In this document: piece after piece, positions 41,792 to 49,021 of the stretch | Position numbering within the stretch: the first letter of the stretch is position 1 | How the letters are laid out: every line of letters starts with the position of its first letter | Source: Clostridia bacterium | GTDB lineage: Bacteria > Bacillota > Clostridia > Oscillospirales > Acutalibacteraceae | NCBI GenBank assembly: GCA_017621885.1 | Contig: JAGASD010000015.1 | Location: 1 to 53,193 of the forward strand | Length of the DNA stretch: 53,193 nucleotides | Direction: 5' to 3' | The notes under the pieces: model-generated | Told to the model about the DNA's origin: nothing | Databases searched by the model: none | What the model saw: the letters and a program-made list of their open reading frames with translations, nothing else | Program-made: the position numbers and the translations under genes

Positions 41792-43546
41792 ATGATGGAA
41801 AATGCAGTAAATATTAAAATCAACGGCTTTGATTATCAGGTTCCTGCCGGAAGCACTATTCTTGAAGCCGCTCATATGGTAGGTATTGAAATTCCTACAC
41901 TTTGCTATCTTAAAGAAATCAACGCTATCGGTGCCTGCCGTATTTGTGTTGTTGAGGTTAAAGGTGCAAGAAGCCTTGTTGCAGCTTGCGTATTCCCCGT
42001 TAACGAGGGTATGGAAATCTTCACAAATACTCCCAAGGTTATCGAAGCAAGAAAAACAACCCTTGAGCTTATTCTTTCAACTCATAAGAAGGAATGCCTT
42101 TCCTGCGTAAGAAGCGGTAGCTGCGAATTGCAGAAGCTTTGCAAGGATTACGGCATTGAAGATGAAAACACATACAAGGGCGACTTTGTAAACTATGCTA
42201 TTGATTCAAGCGCTACACATATGTACCGCGATAATGAAAAATGTATTCTTTGCCGTCGTTGCGTTGCTGTTTGCGATAAGCTCCAGAGCGTATCCGTAAT
42301 CGGTGCGAATGCCCGTGGCTTTGATACACACATCGGCTCTGCTTTTGAATACGGTCTTGGTGACGTTGCTTGTGTAAGCTGCGGTCAGTGTATCACAGCT
42401 TGTCCCACAGGCGCTCTTGCTGAAAGAGATGATACTCAGAAGGTATTTGACGCTATTAACGACCCTGAAAAGCACGTTGTTGTTCAGACTGCTCCTGCAG
42501 TTCGTGTCGGCTTGGGTGAAGAGTTCGGTTATGAAATGGGCTCAATCGTTACAGGCAAAATGGTTTCTGCTCTTAAAATGCTCGGCTTTGACGGTGTGTT
42601 TGATACAAACTTTGCCGCCGACCTTACAATTATGGAAGAAGCAACAGAATTCCTCGGCAGACTCAATAAGGGTGAAAATCTTCCCCTTATTACATCCTGT
42701 TCACCCGGTTGGATTAAATTCTGCGAGCACTATTACCCTGAATTTATCCCCAATCTTTCTTCATGTAAGTCACCTCAGGGTATGTTCGGCTCAGTAGCAA
42801 AAACATTCTACGCTGAAAAAATGGGTATCGACCCCAAGGATATTTTTGTTGTTTCCGTTATGCCCTGTACAGCTAAAAAGTTTGAGGCTGAAAGAACAGA
42901 TCATTCTGCAGTTGCAGGTCTTGCTGATATTGATGCTTCAATCACAGTAAGAGAGCTTGCAAGAATGATTCGTAAAGCAGGTATCAACTTCAGAGCAATT
43001 CCCGATGCTGAATTTGATTCACCCTTCGGTCTTGCTTCAGGTGCAGGTACAATCTTCGGTGCTACCGGTGGCGTTATGGAGGCTGCTCTTCGTACTGCTT
43101 ACGAGGTTGTTACAGGCAATGAGCTTGAAGACTTTGCTGCATTCAGCGCAGTTCGCGGTGTTGAAGGTGTTAAGGAAGCTACATATAATCTTAACGGTAC
43201 AGAGGTTAAGGTTGCAGTTGCTTCAGGTCTTGCAAACGCAAAGAAGGTTCTTGAAATGGTTAAGTCCGGCGAAAAGAAGTATGATTTCATTGAAATTATG
43301 GCTTGTCCCGGCGGTTGCGTAAACGGTGGCGGTCAGCCTATCGTTCCTGCTTCAGTTGCTAACTTTACTGACGTAAGAGCTGAACGTGCTAAAGGTCTTT
43401 ATAAGGATGACGAAAATCTTCCCTTGAGAAAATCTCACCTTAATCCCGACGTTAAGGCAGTTTATGACGAGTTCTTCGGTGAGCCCGGCAGCCATAAGGC
43501 ACATCAGATTCTCCACACAGGTTACGTTGAGAGAAAGAAATACTAA
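41792..43546 (+). CDS. hydA: [FeFe] hydrogenase catalytic subunit (HydA/HndD)
   Basis: A 584-residue M3-type [FeFe] hydrogenase that makes or oxidises H2. In order: plant-type [2Fe-2S] ferredoxin domain (residues 1-80; CYLKEINAIGACRICVVEV), a His-ligated [4Fe-4S] motif (HKKECLSCVRSGSCELQKLC), two [4Fe-4S] motifs (CILCRRCVAVC and CVSCGQCITACP) and the H-cluster domain. The three H-cluster motifs read TSCSPGWIKF, MPCTAKKFE and MACPGGCVNGGGQP; the first is TSCSP rather than textbook TSCCP, a variant I recall in NAD-linked enzymes. With HydB and HydC it forms the electron-bifurcating complex. ATG 41792 or 41795 is possible; AGGAGG at 41781-41786 fits the second slightly better. No maturase genes (hydEFG) are in the window. 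Confidence 0.93.
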   Translation: MMENAVNIKINGFDYQVPAGSTILEAAHMVGIEIPTLCYLKEINAIGACRICVVEVKGARSLVAACVFPVNEGMEIFTNTPKVIEARKTTLELILSTHKKECLSCVRSGSCELQKLCKDYGIEDENTYKGDFVNYAIDSSATHMYRDNEKCILCRRCVAVCDKLQSVSVIGANARGFDTHIGSAFEYGLGDVACVSCGQCITACPTGALAERDDTQKVFDAINDPEKHVVVQTAPAVRVGLGEEFGYEMGSIVTGKMVSALKMLGFDGVFDTNFAADLTIMEEATEFLGRLNKGENLPLITSCSPGWIKFCEHYYPEFIPNLSSCKSPQGMFGSVAKTFYAEKMGIDPKDIFVVSVMPCTAKKFEAERTDHSAVAGLADIDASITVRELARMIRKAGINFRAIPDAEFDSPFGLASGAGTIFGATGGVMEAALRTAYEVVTGNELEDFAAFSAVRGVEGVKEATYNLNGTEVKVAVASGLANAKKVLEMVKSGEKKYDFIEIMACPGGCVNGGGQPIVPASVANFTDVRAERAKGLYKDDENLPLRKSHLNPDVKAVYDEFFGEPGSHKAHQILHTGYVERKKY

Positions 43547-43554
43547 GAACAAAT

Positions 43555-43580
43555 GCTCCGCAGAAATGCGGAGCTTTTTT
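43555..43580 (+). terminator. Terminator of the hydrogenase operon
   Basis: GCTCCGCA-GAAA-TGCGGAGC followed by TTTTTT, 8 bases after hydA. Confidence 0.9.
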
Positions 43581-43587
43581 GAATTCA

Positions 43588-43860
43588 AAATGCAAAATTC
43601 AGAATGCAAAATTAAGGGGCGCAAAGCGCCGAATATAATTAAAGTGTCAAGTTGAAAGTGATAAACTTCGGGATTGAGTTTGTAAAATCAGCACATAAGT
43701 AAGTAATTTGTGTGAGACATGGGTAAGCCGGTTGGCACCTTCGGGAACTGCATTGGCGATTATAATGCGGAGTGCGAAATGGAGTTGCGGTGGTGCGAAG
43801 CGTAAATATAATCGGCGTGAGCCCCGGAATTTTGAATTTTGCATTTCGAATTTTGCATTA
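43588..43860. repeat. MITE-like inverted-repeat element
   Basis: The ends are inverted copies: AATGCAAAATTCAGAATGCA followed by AAATTAAGGGGC on the left (43589-43620), and on the right (from 43819) GCCCC, then the complement of AATGCAAAATTCGAAATGCA. Between them is about 200 bases without coding signal, containing short hairpins (GGCGCAAAGCGCC near 43617). Related TTTTGCATT repeats occur at 51814-51844. It lies between hydA and trmO. This accounts for most of the 367-base gap. Confidence 0.55.
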
Positions 43861-43913
43861 AATTGACTAACAGGGTTGTTTATGATAAACTTTATAGAAA
43901 GGGCGGTGGTAGT

Positions 43914-44600
43914 GTGGATGAAATTACAATAAAGCCTGTGGCATATATCAAAAATGCATATAAAGAAAAGTTCGGTGTGCCGCGTCAGAGCGGTCTTGCA
44001 CCTTCCGTTAAGTCTGTTATAGAATTTTGTGAAGGCTTTACAGACGAAAACATCATCAGGGGGATTGAGCAGTATTCCCATTTGTGGCTTATCTGGGGCT
44101 TTTCCGAAAATAACGGTCAATGGTCACCCACAGTAAGACCTCCGCGCCTTGGCGGTAATAAAAGAATGGGGGTTTTTGCGACCCGTTCACCGTTCCGTCC
44201 CAACGGATTGGGGCTTTCCTGCGTTAAGCTTGAAAAAGTACAAAAAGAGAATAACAGAATTACTCTTGTGGTGTCGGGCGCTGACCTTGCGGATAACACT
44301 CCTATTTATGATATAAAGCCGTATTTACCGTATGCGGACAGCATCCCCGGGGCTTCAGGGGGCTTTTCAGATGAGCACAAAGATGATTTTGTTGCTGTTG
44401 AATTCAGCGAAGAGGCCAAAAGCAGACTTTCAACCGAGCAGCTTGAAACACTTTATGAGGTTTTGTCTTTAGACCCGAGGCCTTCTTATCAAGCGGATGA
44501 AAGCAGAATATACGGAATGAGTTTTGAGGATTTTCAGGTGAAATTCCGTTTTGATAATCAGATGATTTACGTTATCGGAACAGAGGATGATAAAAATTGA
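43914..44600 (+). CDS. trmO: tRNA (N6-threonylcarbamoyladenosine) methyltransferase TrmO
   Basis: A 228-residue protein of the TrmO/TsaA/YaeB family, which methylates t6A37 of tRNA using S-adenosylmethionine. Conserved blocks: VAYIKNAYKEKFGVPRQSGL, YSHLWLIWGFSE, KRMGVFATRSPFRPNGLGLS (the family signature) and DNTPIYDIKPYLPYADS. The C-terminal domain ends DPRPSYQADESRIYGMSFEDFQVKF. The start is GTG 43914: an AAAGGG site lies about 10 bases upstream, and the longer frame would read into the repeat element. It overlaps the next gene by 4 bases. Confidence 0.88.
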   Translation: MDEITIKPVAYIKNAYKEKFGVPRQSGLAPSVKSVIEFCEGFTDENIIRGIEQYSHLWLIWGFSENNGQWSPTVRPPRLGGNKRMGVFATRSPFRPNGLGLSCVKLEKVQKENNRITLVVSGADLADNTPIYDIKPYLPYADSIPGASGGFSDEHKDDFVAVEFSEEAKSRLSTEQLETLYEVLSLDPRPSYQADESRIYGMSFEDFQVKFRFDNQMIYVIGTEDDKN

Positions 44601-45586
44601 TATATATTATGCCGTCGTTTTATAAAAAGTTTAAGTGCATTGCAGATAAATGCACAGATAATTGTTGTATCGGTTGGGAAATTGACGTTGACGACGATGC
44701 ATTTTTGAAATATGAAAGGCTTAACACACCTTTAGGTGAAGAAATACGTAAAAAAATAACTGTTTCTTCCGATGGCAGCAGATGCTTTGAGCTTTCAGAA
44801 AATGACCGTTGCCCTTTTCTCAATGAACAGAAGCTTTGCAGAATTATTATAGAATGCGGTGCGGACGCCCTTTGTGAAATATGTAAAAACCATCCTCGCT
44901 TTTATGAGTGGTTCCCGGGTGTAACTGAGTGTGGTCTGGGGCTTTCTTGTGAAGAGGTTTGCAGAATTTTGCTCAGTGACGAAAAGCATTTCTATCTGGA
45001 TGAATTTAATGACCGTAAAGGCATTAATTTAGAAACAAAAGAGGATGTTGCGGAATCCGATATTTATATTTTCCTTGCCGCATATCGTGAAATTTTGTTC
45101 AAAAAGATTTTCAGCAAAGAAATGACTTTTAAAGAAAAAATTGATGACGTGCTCAAGACAACGGAGAATTTTCTTAAAGAGAAAATTGAAGACAGAAGCC
45201 TTGAAAATATTGCAGAAGATTATAAAAAGACGGAGCCGATAGATGAAAGCTGGACTCTGTTTATAAATTCTTTGAGTGATAATCTGCAGGACGTTTTGAA
45301 AGCTGAAGATGAGTTTAATAAAGAAACAAAGGGCGATATACTTTATTCAAAAATTTTTGCATATATAATTTACCGTCATTTTATAAAAGCGGTTTTTGAT
45401 ATGAGCATAAAAGAGCGCGTTCGCTTTGCAGTTGAAAGCGTAAGATTTATTTACCTTTGCGATATGTATACATATTACCGAAAAGGTGAGCTTACATTAA
45501 ACGACAGAATAGAAAATCTTAAAAACTGGTCAAAGCAGATTGAGTACAGCGATGAGAATACAGATTATTTAATATATGGGGAATAA
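44597..45586 (+). CDS. FliB-family lysine-N-methylase-like protein
   Basis: A 329-residue cysteine-rich protein matching flagellin lysine-N-methylase FliB (YkgJ-like zinc/iron-sulfur N-terminus). Cysteine groups: KCIADKCTDNCCIGWEID, SRCFELSENDRCPFLNEQKLC, LCEICKNHPRF and CGLGLSCEEVCRILL. The rest is helical. The start is TTG 44597, overlapping the trmO stop (TTGA) with AGAGG 10 bases upstream; ATG 44609 is an alternative with no ribosome site. No flagellar genes are in the window, so the target may not be flagellin. Cofactor and reaction are not deducible beyond the family. Confidence 0.8.
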   Translation: MIYIMPSFYKKFKCIADKCTDNCCIGWEIDVDDDAFLKYERLNTPLGEEIRKKITVSSDGSRCFELSENDRCPFLNEQKLCRIIIECGADALCEICKNHPRFYEWFPGVTECGLGLSCEEVCRILLSDEKHFYLDEFNDRKGINLETKEDVAESDIYIFLAAYREILFKKIFSKEMTFKEKIDDVLKTTENFLKEKIEDRSLENIAEDYKKTEPIDESWTLFINSLSDNLQDVLKAEDEFNKETKGDILYSKIFAYIIYRHFIKAVFDMSIKERVRFAVESVRFIYLCDMYTYYRKGELTLNDRIENLKNWSKQIEYSDENTDYLIYGE

Positions 45587-45587
45587 T

Positions 45588-46064
45588 ATGAAAAAGCAAG
45601 AGAAAACAAACGTAATGCGTATACTCGACCAAAAGAAAATTGATTACATAATGCACGATTATAGCGGCAGCGGAGCAATAGCGGGGGATGACGTGGCAAA
45701 AACTCTCGGTGAAAACCCCGAAGAGGTTTTTAAAACCCTTGTAACCGTGGGCAAAACAAAGCAATATTACGTTTTTCTTGTGCCCGTGTGTAAGGAATTA
45801 AATCTGAAAAAAGCCGCAAAGGCTGTTGGTGAGAAAAAAATTGAAATGATAAAAGCCAAAGAGCTTTTGCCCCTTACGGGCTACGTGCACGGGGGTTGCT
45901 CACCAATAGGAATGAAAAAAGCCTTCCCGACTACCGTTGAAGCTTCTGCAAGGACTCTTGAAAAAATCTGTTTCAGTGCAGGGAAAATCGGTTTTCAGGT
46001 AGAGGTGAAGGTTGCGGATTTAGATAAAATCGGTGATTTTAAATTTGAAGATGTAGCAGAATGA
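45588..46064 (+). CDS. ybaK: Cys-tRNA(Pro)/Cys-tRNA(Cys) deacylase YbaK
   Basis: A 158-residue YbaK/EbsC-type trans-editing domain that hydrolyses mischarged Cys-tRNA(Pro). It shows EKTNVMRILDQKKIDYIMHDY, VFKTLVTVGKTKQYYVFLVPV (with the catalytic-pocket Lys), LNLKKAAKAVGEKKIEM and TGYVHGGCSPIGMKKAFP, the family signatures. Cytoplasmic. ATG 45588 was chosen because GGGG lies just upstream, while ATG 45576 has none. It follows the FliB-like gene by 1 base, completing a trmO-fliB-ybaK tRNA/protein-modification operon. A type I toxin-like module follows. Confidence 0.88.
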   Translation: MKKQEKTNVMRILDQKKIDYIMHDYSGSGAIAGDDVAKTLGENPEEVFKTLVTVGKTKQYYVFLVPVCKELNLKKAAKAVGEKKIEMIKAKELLPLTGYVHGGCSPIGMKKAFPTTVEASARTLEKICFSAGKIGFQVEVKVADLDKIGDFKFEDVAE

Positions 46065-46067
46065 TAT

Positions 46068-46097
46068 TGTTTTTTTAGTGCTTGGTGTTAGTATAGC
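46068..46097 (+). promoter_or_regulatory. Candidate promoter of the small hydrophobic peptide mRNA
   Basis: TTGTTT (46068-46073) and TATAGC (46092-46097) are 18 bases apart. The expected RNA would begin near 46103 with a short 5' hairpin, GGGG-GTGT-CCCC (46103-46114). Confidence 0.4.
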
Positions 46098-46115
46098 AGT
46101 AGGGGGTGTCCCCTT

Positions 46116-46215
46116 GGAGCTATTCTGATACGGGTAGGTGGTTAGTCTCTTTAACAGAGATACTGAACTCTCTGATTACATAGAAATCCTACAAGGAAAT
46201 TTGCAATCAGAAGAG
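46116..46215 (+). promoter_or_regulatory. Structured leader that hides the ribosome site
   Basis: CTCT-CTGATTACA (46168-46080 onward, i.e. 46168-46180) pairs with TGCAATCAG-A-AGAG (46202-46215), with one bulge and one mismatch. This covers most of the ribosome site AGAAGAGG (46209-46216). Upstream GGAGCTATTC (46116-46125) is complementary to GGATAGCTCC (46368-46377) in the mRNA 3' end, with further matches GATA/TATC and GGTTAG/CTAACC. Such end-to-end pairing and SD masking are typical of type I toxin mRNAs. Confidence 0.55.
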
Positions 46216-46224
46216 GTGATAGCT

Positions 46225-46290
46225 ATGAGCGAAGTAATCGTTATTTTAGCCATCATTTTCTTTACGGTTCTTATCATTAGAACAAAATAA
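46225..46290 (+). CDS. Small hydrophobic peptide, candidate type I toxin
   Basis: A 21-residue peptide, ATG 46225 to TAA 46290: MSEVIVILAIIFF then TVLIIRTK. It is one membrane-spanning helix with an acidic N-terminus and basic C-terminus, the shape of Ibs, TisB, BsrG and other type I toxins, although I match it to no named family. AGAAGAGGTG lies 8 bases before the ATG but is predicted to be sequestered. The mRNA 3' end is complementary over about 90 bases to a convergent antisense RNA with its own promoter and terminator. A regulatory leader peptide or a phage-relic holin fragment are alternatives. The module sits alone in a 390-base gap between ybaK and a HAD phosphatase gene. Confidence 0.7.
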   Translation: MSEVIVILAIIFFTVLIIRTK

Positions 46291-46330
46291 GAAAACAACC
46301 GCCTGACTTCCAAATAAGGCGATTGTTTTC
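46291..46330. terminator. Hairpin directly after the peptide gene, minus-strand terminator
   Basis: GAAAACAACCGCCT pairs with AGGCGATTGTTTTC across an 11-base loop. On the minus strand it is followed by TTATTTTGTTC, so it is placed to end the antisense RNA close to the stop codon. On the plus strand it may protect or slow the mRNA 3' region. Confidence 0.65.
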
Positions 46331-46349
46331 AATAATCAAATTATTAAGT

Positions 46350-46382
46350 GGGGGCTAACCGTCTATCGGATAGCTCCTTTTT
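46350..46382 (+). terminator. Terminator of the peptide mRNA
   Basis: GGGGCTAACC pairs with GGATAGCTCC (one G-U, one mismatch) followed by TTTTT (46378-46382). The 3' arm is also complementary to the mRNA 5' end (46116-46125). Confidence 0.65.
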
Positions 46383-46389
46383 CATTTAT

Positions 46390-46418
46390 ATTATATTCTA
46401 TTGTTTTGTGAAAAACAA
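46390..46418 (-). promoter_or_regulatory. Promoter of the antisense RNA
   Basis: On the minus strand TTGTTT (46418-46413) and TATAAT (46395-46390) are exactly 17 bases apart. Confidence 0.6.
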
Positions 46419-46453
46419 CGCTTTTGCCCAAATTTATAACATTTTTGTGACAT

Positions 46454-47134
46454 TTATAAAAACTTCTTAATATCAGACAATTTATTTACTGTAAACTTAG
46501 GTTTAATATCATCGTTTACAGGCTCATTGTTTTTATTGAACCATATTGTATCAATGCCGTAATTTACGCCGCCGAGGATATCGGCTGAAAGGCTGTCGCC
46601 GATAAGCACAACATCATTTTTATCGGGATTTCCGAGATTTTCAAAGCAATAGTCAAAAAACTCTTTTGCCGGTTTTGGGATTCCGATATCTTCAGAAACG
46701 AAGAGCCCGTCAAAATATTTTTCAAAGCCGCCTATTCTGAGTCTGCTTTCCTGAACAAAGCGGAAGCCGTTTGAAACTATGTACATTTTATATTTCCCGT
46801 GAAGGTGATTGAGTAATTCATAAGCACCCTCAACAGGATAAGCACCCTTTGCAACACCGTTTTCAAACATTTCTTCAATGATTGTGCCGGCAAAGTCAAT
46901 TCCCAGACGACTGAGGATTAAATTCCAACGGTCAGCGCGTAATTGCGGTTTTGTTATTTCGCCCCTTTCAAGGCGCTTCCATATTTTCACGTTTTCTTCG
47001 ATGAACGTTTCAAATACCTTTTCGGTGTAAGAAAAGCCCAATTCTTCAAAAGCATTCATAATTGAATGGCGGGCGCATTCATTGAAGTCAATAAGTGTGT
47101 TATCAAGGTCTATAAGCAGGATTTTTTTATTCAT
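46454..47134 (-). CDS. HAD-superfamily nucleotidase, YjjG type
   Basis: A 226-residue haloacid-dehalogenase hydrolase. LLIDLDNTLIDFNE has the nucleophile Asp and general acid, MYIVSNGFRF the motif II Ser/Thr site, IGIPKPAKEFF the motif III Lys and VVLIGDSLSADILGG the motif IV metal Asp. The helical cap (residues 20-85) and overall length match YjjG-type noncanonical pyrimidine nucleotidases, which dephosphorylate dUMP, dTMP and damaged nucleotides. A weak AAAGG precedes the ATG. It is the last gene of the right-hand minus-strand cluster, separated from mrp by a terminator. Confidence 0.85.
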   Translation of the reverse strand: MNKKILLIDLDNTLIDFNECARHSIMNAFEELGFSYTEKVFETFIEENVKIWKRLERGEITKPQLRADRWNLILSRLGIDFAGTIIEEMFENGVAKGAYPVEGAYELLNHLHGKYKMYIVSNGFRFVQESRLRIGGFEKYFDGLFVSEDIGIPKPAKEFFDYCFENLGNPDKNDVVLIGDSLSADILGGVNYGIDTIWFNKNNEPVNDDIKPKFTVNKLSDIKKFL

Positions 47135-47146
47135 AAGTACCTTTCA

Positions 47147-47176
47147 AAAAAAGACTGTCGAAGGGACAGCCTTTTT
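47147..47176 (-). terminator. Terminator of the mrp transcript
   Basis: On the minus strand AAAAAGGCTGTCC-CTTC-GACAGTC is followed by TTTTTTT; an A-C mismatch is tolerated in the stem. Confidence 0.75.
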
Positions 47177-47183
47177 AACGTTA

Positions 47184-48011
47184 TCATAACAGCTTTTCAA
47201 TCTTATCAGCAACACTGTCAAGCCAATCGCCCTCGAAAAGCTCAATTGCGCCTGCGTCAACTGCTGCTGCAAGCTTGTTGTTGATGGGGATTTGCGCAAC
47301 CGTATCAACACCGTATGCCTTTGCAATTTCTTCAATATGGCTTTCACCGAAAATACTGTGCTTTTTACCGCAATCGGGGCAGAGGAAGTAAGCCATATTT
47401 TCGGCAAGAGCAATAATTGGAATGTTCATAAGCTCTGCCATTTTTGCTGCCTTTTCAACAATCATACCAACAAGCTCCTGGGGAGAGGCAACAATAACGA
47501 TTCCGTCAACGGGGATGCTCTGGAAAACCGTGAGGGGAACGTCACCTGTTCCGGGAGGCATATCAACAAACATAAAGTCAACGTCATTCCAGATAACGTC
47601 TGTCCAGAACTGCTTTACTGCGCCTGCAATAACGGGACCGCGCCATACAACGGGGTCTGTGTCATTTTCGAGAAGAAGGTTTACGGACATAATTTCAATA
47701 CCCGTTTTTGTTTTGCAGGGGAAAATGCCGTTTTCCGTTCCCTGAGCCTTTTCTTTGATACCGAATGCCTTGGGGATTGAAGGACCTGTAATGTCAGCAT
47801 CAAGAATTGCGGTCTGATAACCTTTTCTTTGCATTGTTACTGAAAGAAGTGTGGTAACCAATGATTTACCGACACCGCCCTTTCCGCTTACAACACCGAT
47901 AACCTTTTTGATGTTTGAAAGCTCGTGGGGTTTTTCAATCAAGCTTTCGGGCTCTTGTCTTGAAGAGCAGTTCTGCGAGCAGGTGCTGCAGTTGTGTGTG
48001 CATTCACTCAT
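47184..48011 (-). CDS. mrp: Mrp/NBP35 family P-loop iron-sulfur carrier
   Basis: A 275-residue Mrp/ApbC/NBP35 ATPase that helps assemble iron-sulfur clusters. VIGVVSGKGGVGKSLVTTLL is the deviant Walker A (GKGGVGKS), LDADITGPSIPKAFG the switch I, FMFVDMPPGTGDVPLTVFQS the Walker B/switch II, and FLCPDCGKKHSIFGESH the CxxC cluster site. The N-terminal 15 residues add a cysteine-rich tail (CTHNCSTCSQNC), a variant common in anaerobes. Cytoplasmic. Its neighbours (rluA-type, whiA) are not functionally linked. In an organism with many [4Fe-4S] hydrogenase subunits its role is plausible. AGGAG precedes the ATG at a slightly long distance. Confidence 0.9.
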   Translation of the reverse strand: MSECTHNCSTCSQNCSSRQEPESLIEKPHELSNIKKVIGVVSGKGGVGKSLVTTLLSVTMQRKGYQTAILDADITGPSIPKAFGIKEKAQGTENGIFPCKTKTGIEIMSVNLLLENDTDPVVWRGPVIAGAVKQFWTDVIWNDVDFMFVDMPPGTGDVPLTVFQSIPVDGIVIVASPQELVGMIVEKAAKMAELMNIPIIALAENMAYFLCPDCGKKHSIFGESHIEEIAKAYGVDTVAQIPINNKLAAAVDAGAIELFEGDWLDSVADKIEKLL

Positions 48012-48055
48012 TTTTTGTCATCTCCTGAATTTATATAATGTAAAATTTTATATTA

Positions 48056-49021
48056 TTATATTGTTCCCTCATAAAAAGCCTTTTTGAACCAGACGTCTTC
48101 AACCTCAAACTCCTTGCGGTTAAGGTACTCAAGAATACCTGCATCGGTTTTGAAATCAAAAGCCAATTTATATGAATAAAGGAACTGTTTTTTATACGAA
48201 CCGAATTGCTTGTTCTGTGCATTTGTGCCGTATTTTCCGTCACCTAAAAGGGGGTTGCCCAGGTGTGAGAAGTGGGCACGTATCTGATGAGTTCTTCCCG
48301 TAAGAAGCTCAACCTCAACCAGTGATAAACCTTCTTTATAGCCCAGAACCTTGTATTTAGTCGAAATATGCTTTGTGTTGTCACCTGACTTGTCGCTGAC
48401 GTACACTCTGTTTTGCTTTTCGTTTTTTTCAAGGTAACCCTCGATTATTCCGCTCTCTTTTTTTACTTTGCCTATTACCACACATAAATATAATTTATGT
48501 AATTCTCGGTTTTTCAGCTTTTCGTTGAGAATACGAAGAGCTTCGGCGTTTTTTGCACCTATTATTATACCGCAGGTGTTTCTGTCAATACGGTTTACAA
48601 GAGCAGGTGCAAAGGAGGTTTCGCTGTCGGGGTTGTATTCACCCTTTTCATACAAATACCTTTTAACACGGGTAATTGCCGTGTCGGTATAATTGCCCTC
48701 ATCGGGATGGGACAAAAGACCGGCAGGCTTGTCTATGAGAATGATGTTTTCATCCTCGTAGACGATTTTAAGGCTTTTACCTGCACTCAGAAAATCATAA
48801 CGCGGCTTGACGGGTTCAAAAAATTCGTCGTTTATATAAAGCGAAACAACGTCATTTTCTTTGAGTCTGTAAGATATTTCGGAGCGCTTTGAATTCACCT
48901 TTATGCGCTTACTGCGGATGTATTTATACATAAGCGACTGAGGCAGAAGAGGAAAGGATTTTGTAAGATATTTATCAAGCCTTTGCCCCGAATCGTTTTT
49001 GTTTATAATAAACTCTTTCAT
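48056..49021 (-). CDS. RluA-family pseudouridine synthase
   Basis: A 321-residue RNA pseudouridine synthase with an N-terminal S4 RNA-binding domain (SGQRLDKYLTKSFPLLPQSLM, residues 10-75). The catalytic domain has ILIDKPAGLLSHP, ALVNRIDRNTCGIIIGAKN (catalytic Asp in RIDR) and LLTGRTHQIRAHFSHLG, the RluA signatures. The target base (23S rRNA positions of RluC/RluD types or tRNA) cannot be assigned. Its start overlaps the whiA stop by 4 bases, so translation is coupled. Confidence 0.88.
   Translation of the reverse strand: MKEFIINKNDSGQRLDKYLTKSFPLLPQSLMYKYIRSKRIKVNSKRSEISYRLKENDVVSLYINDEFFEPVKPRYDFLSAGKSLKIVYEDENIILIDKPAGLLSHPDEGNYTDTAITRVKRYLYEKGEYNPDSETSFAPALVNRIDRNTCGIIIGAKNAEALRILNEKLKNRELHKLYLCVVIGKVKKESGIIEGYLEKNEKQNRVYVSDKSGDNTKHISTKYKVLGYKEGLSLVEVELLTGRTHQIRAHFSHLGNPLLGDGKYGTNAQNKQFGSYKKQFLYSYKLAFDFKTDAGILEYLNRKEFEVEDVWFKKAFYEGTI

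Larger units (their letters stand above)
46288..46384 (-). ncRNA. Candidate antisense RNA antitoxin
   Basis: A strong minus-strand promoter (46390-46418) would start an RNA near 46384 that runs leftward and stops at the hairpin at 46330-46291, just before the peptide coding region. The roughly 97-base RNA has no reading frame of note and is entirely complementary to the peptide mRNA 3' untranslated region, as in txpA/RatA and bsrG/SR4. Existence of the RNA is inferred from signals only. Confidence 0.55.

Noticed and set aside
40643-43322. Several open frames of 60-170 codons in alternative phases of hydB and hydA
   Set aside because: They are shadows of strongly supported hydrogenase genes; their products are low-complexity Leu/Val/Ser-rich strings.
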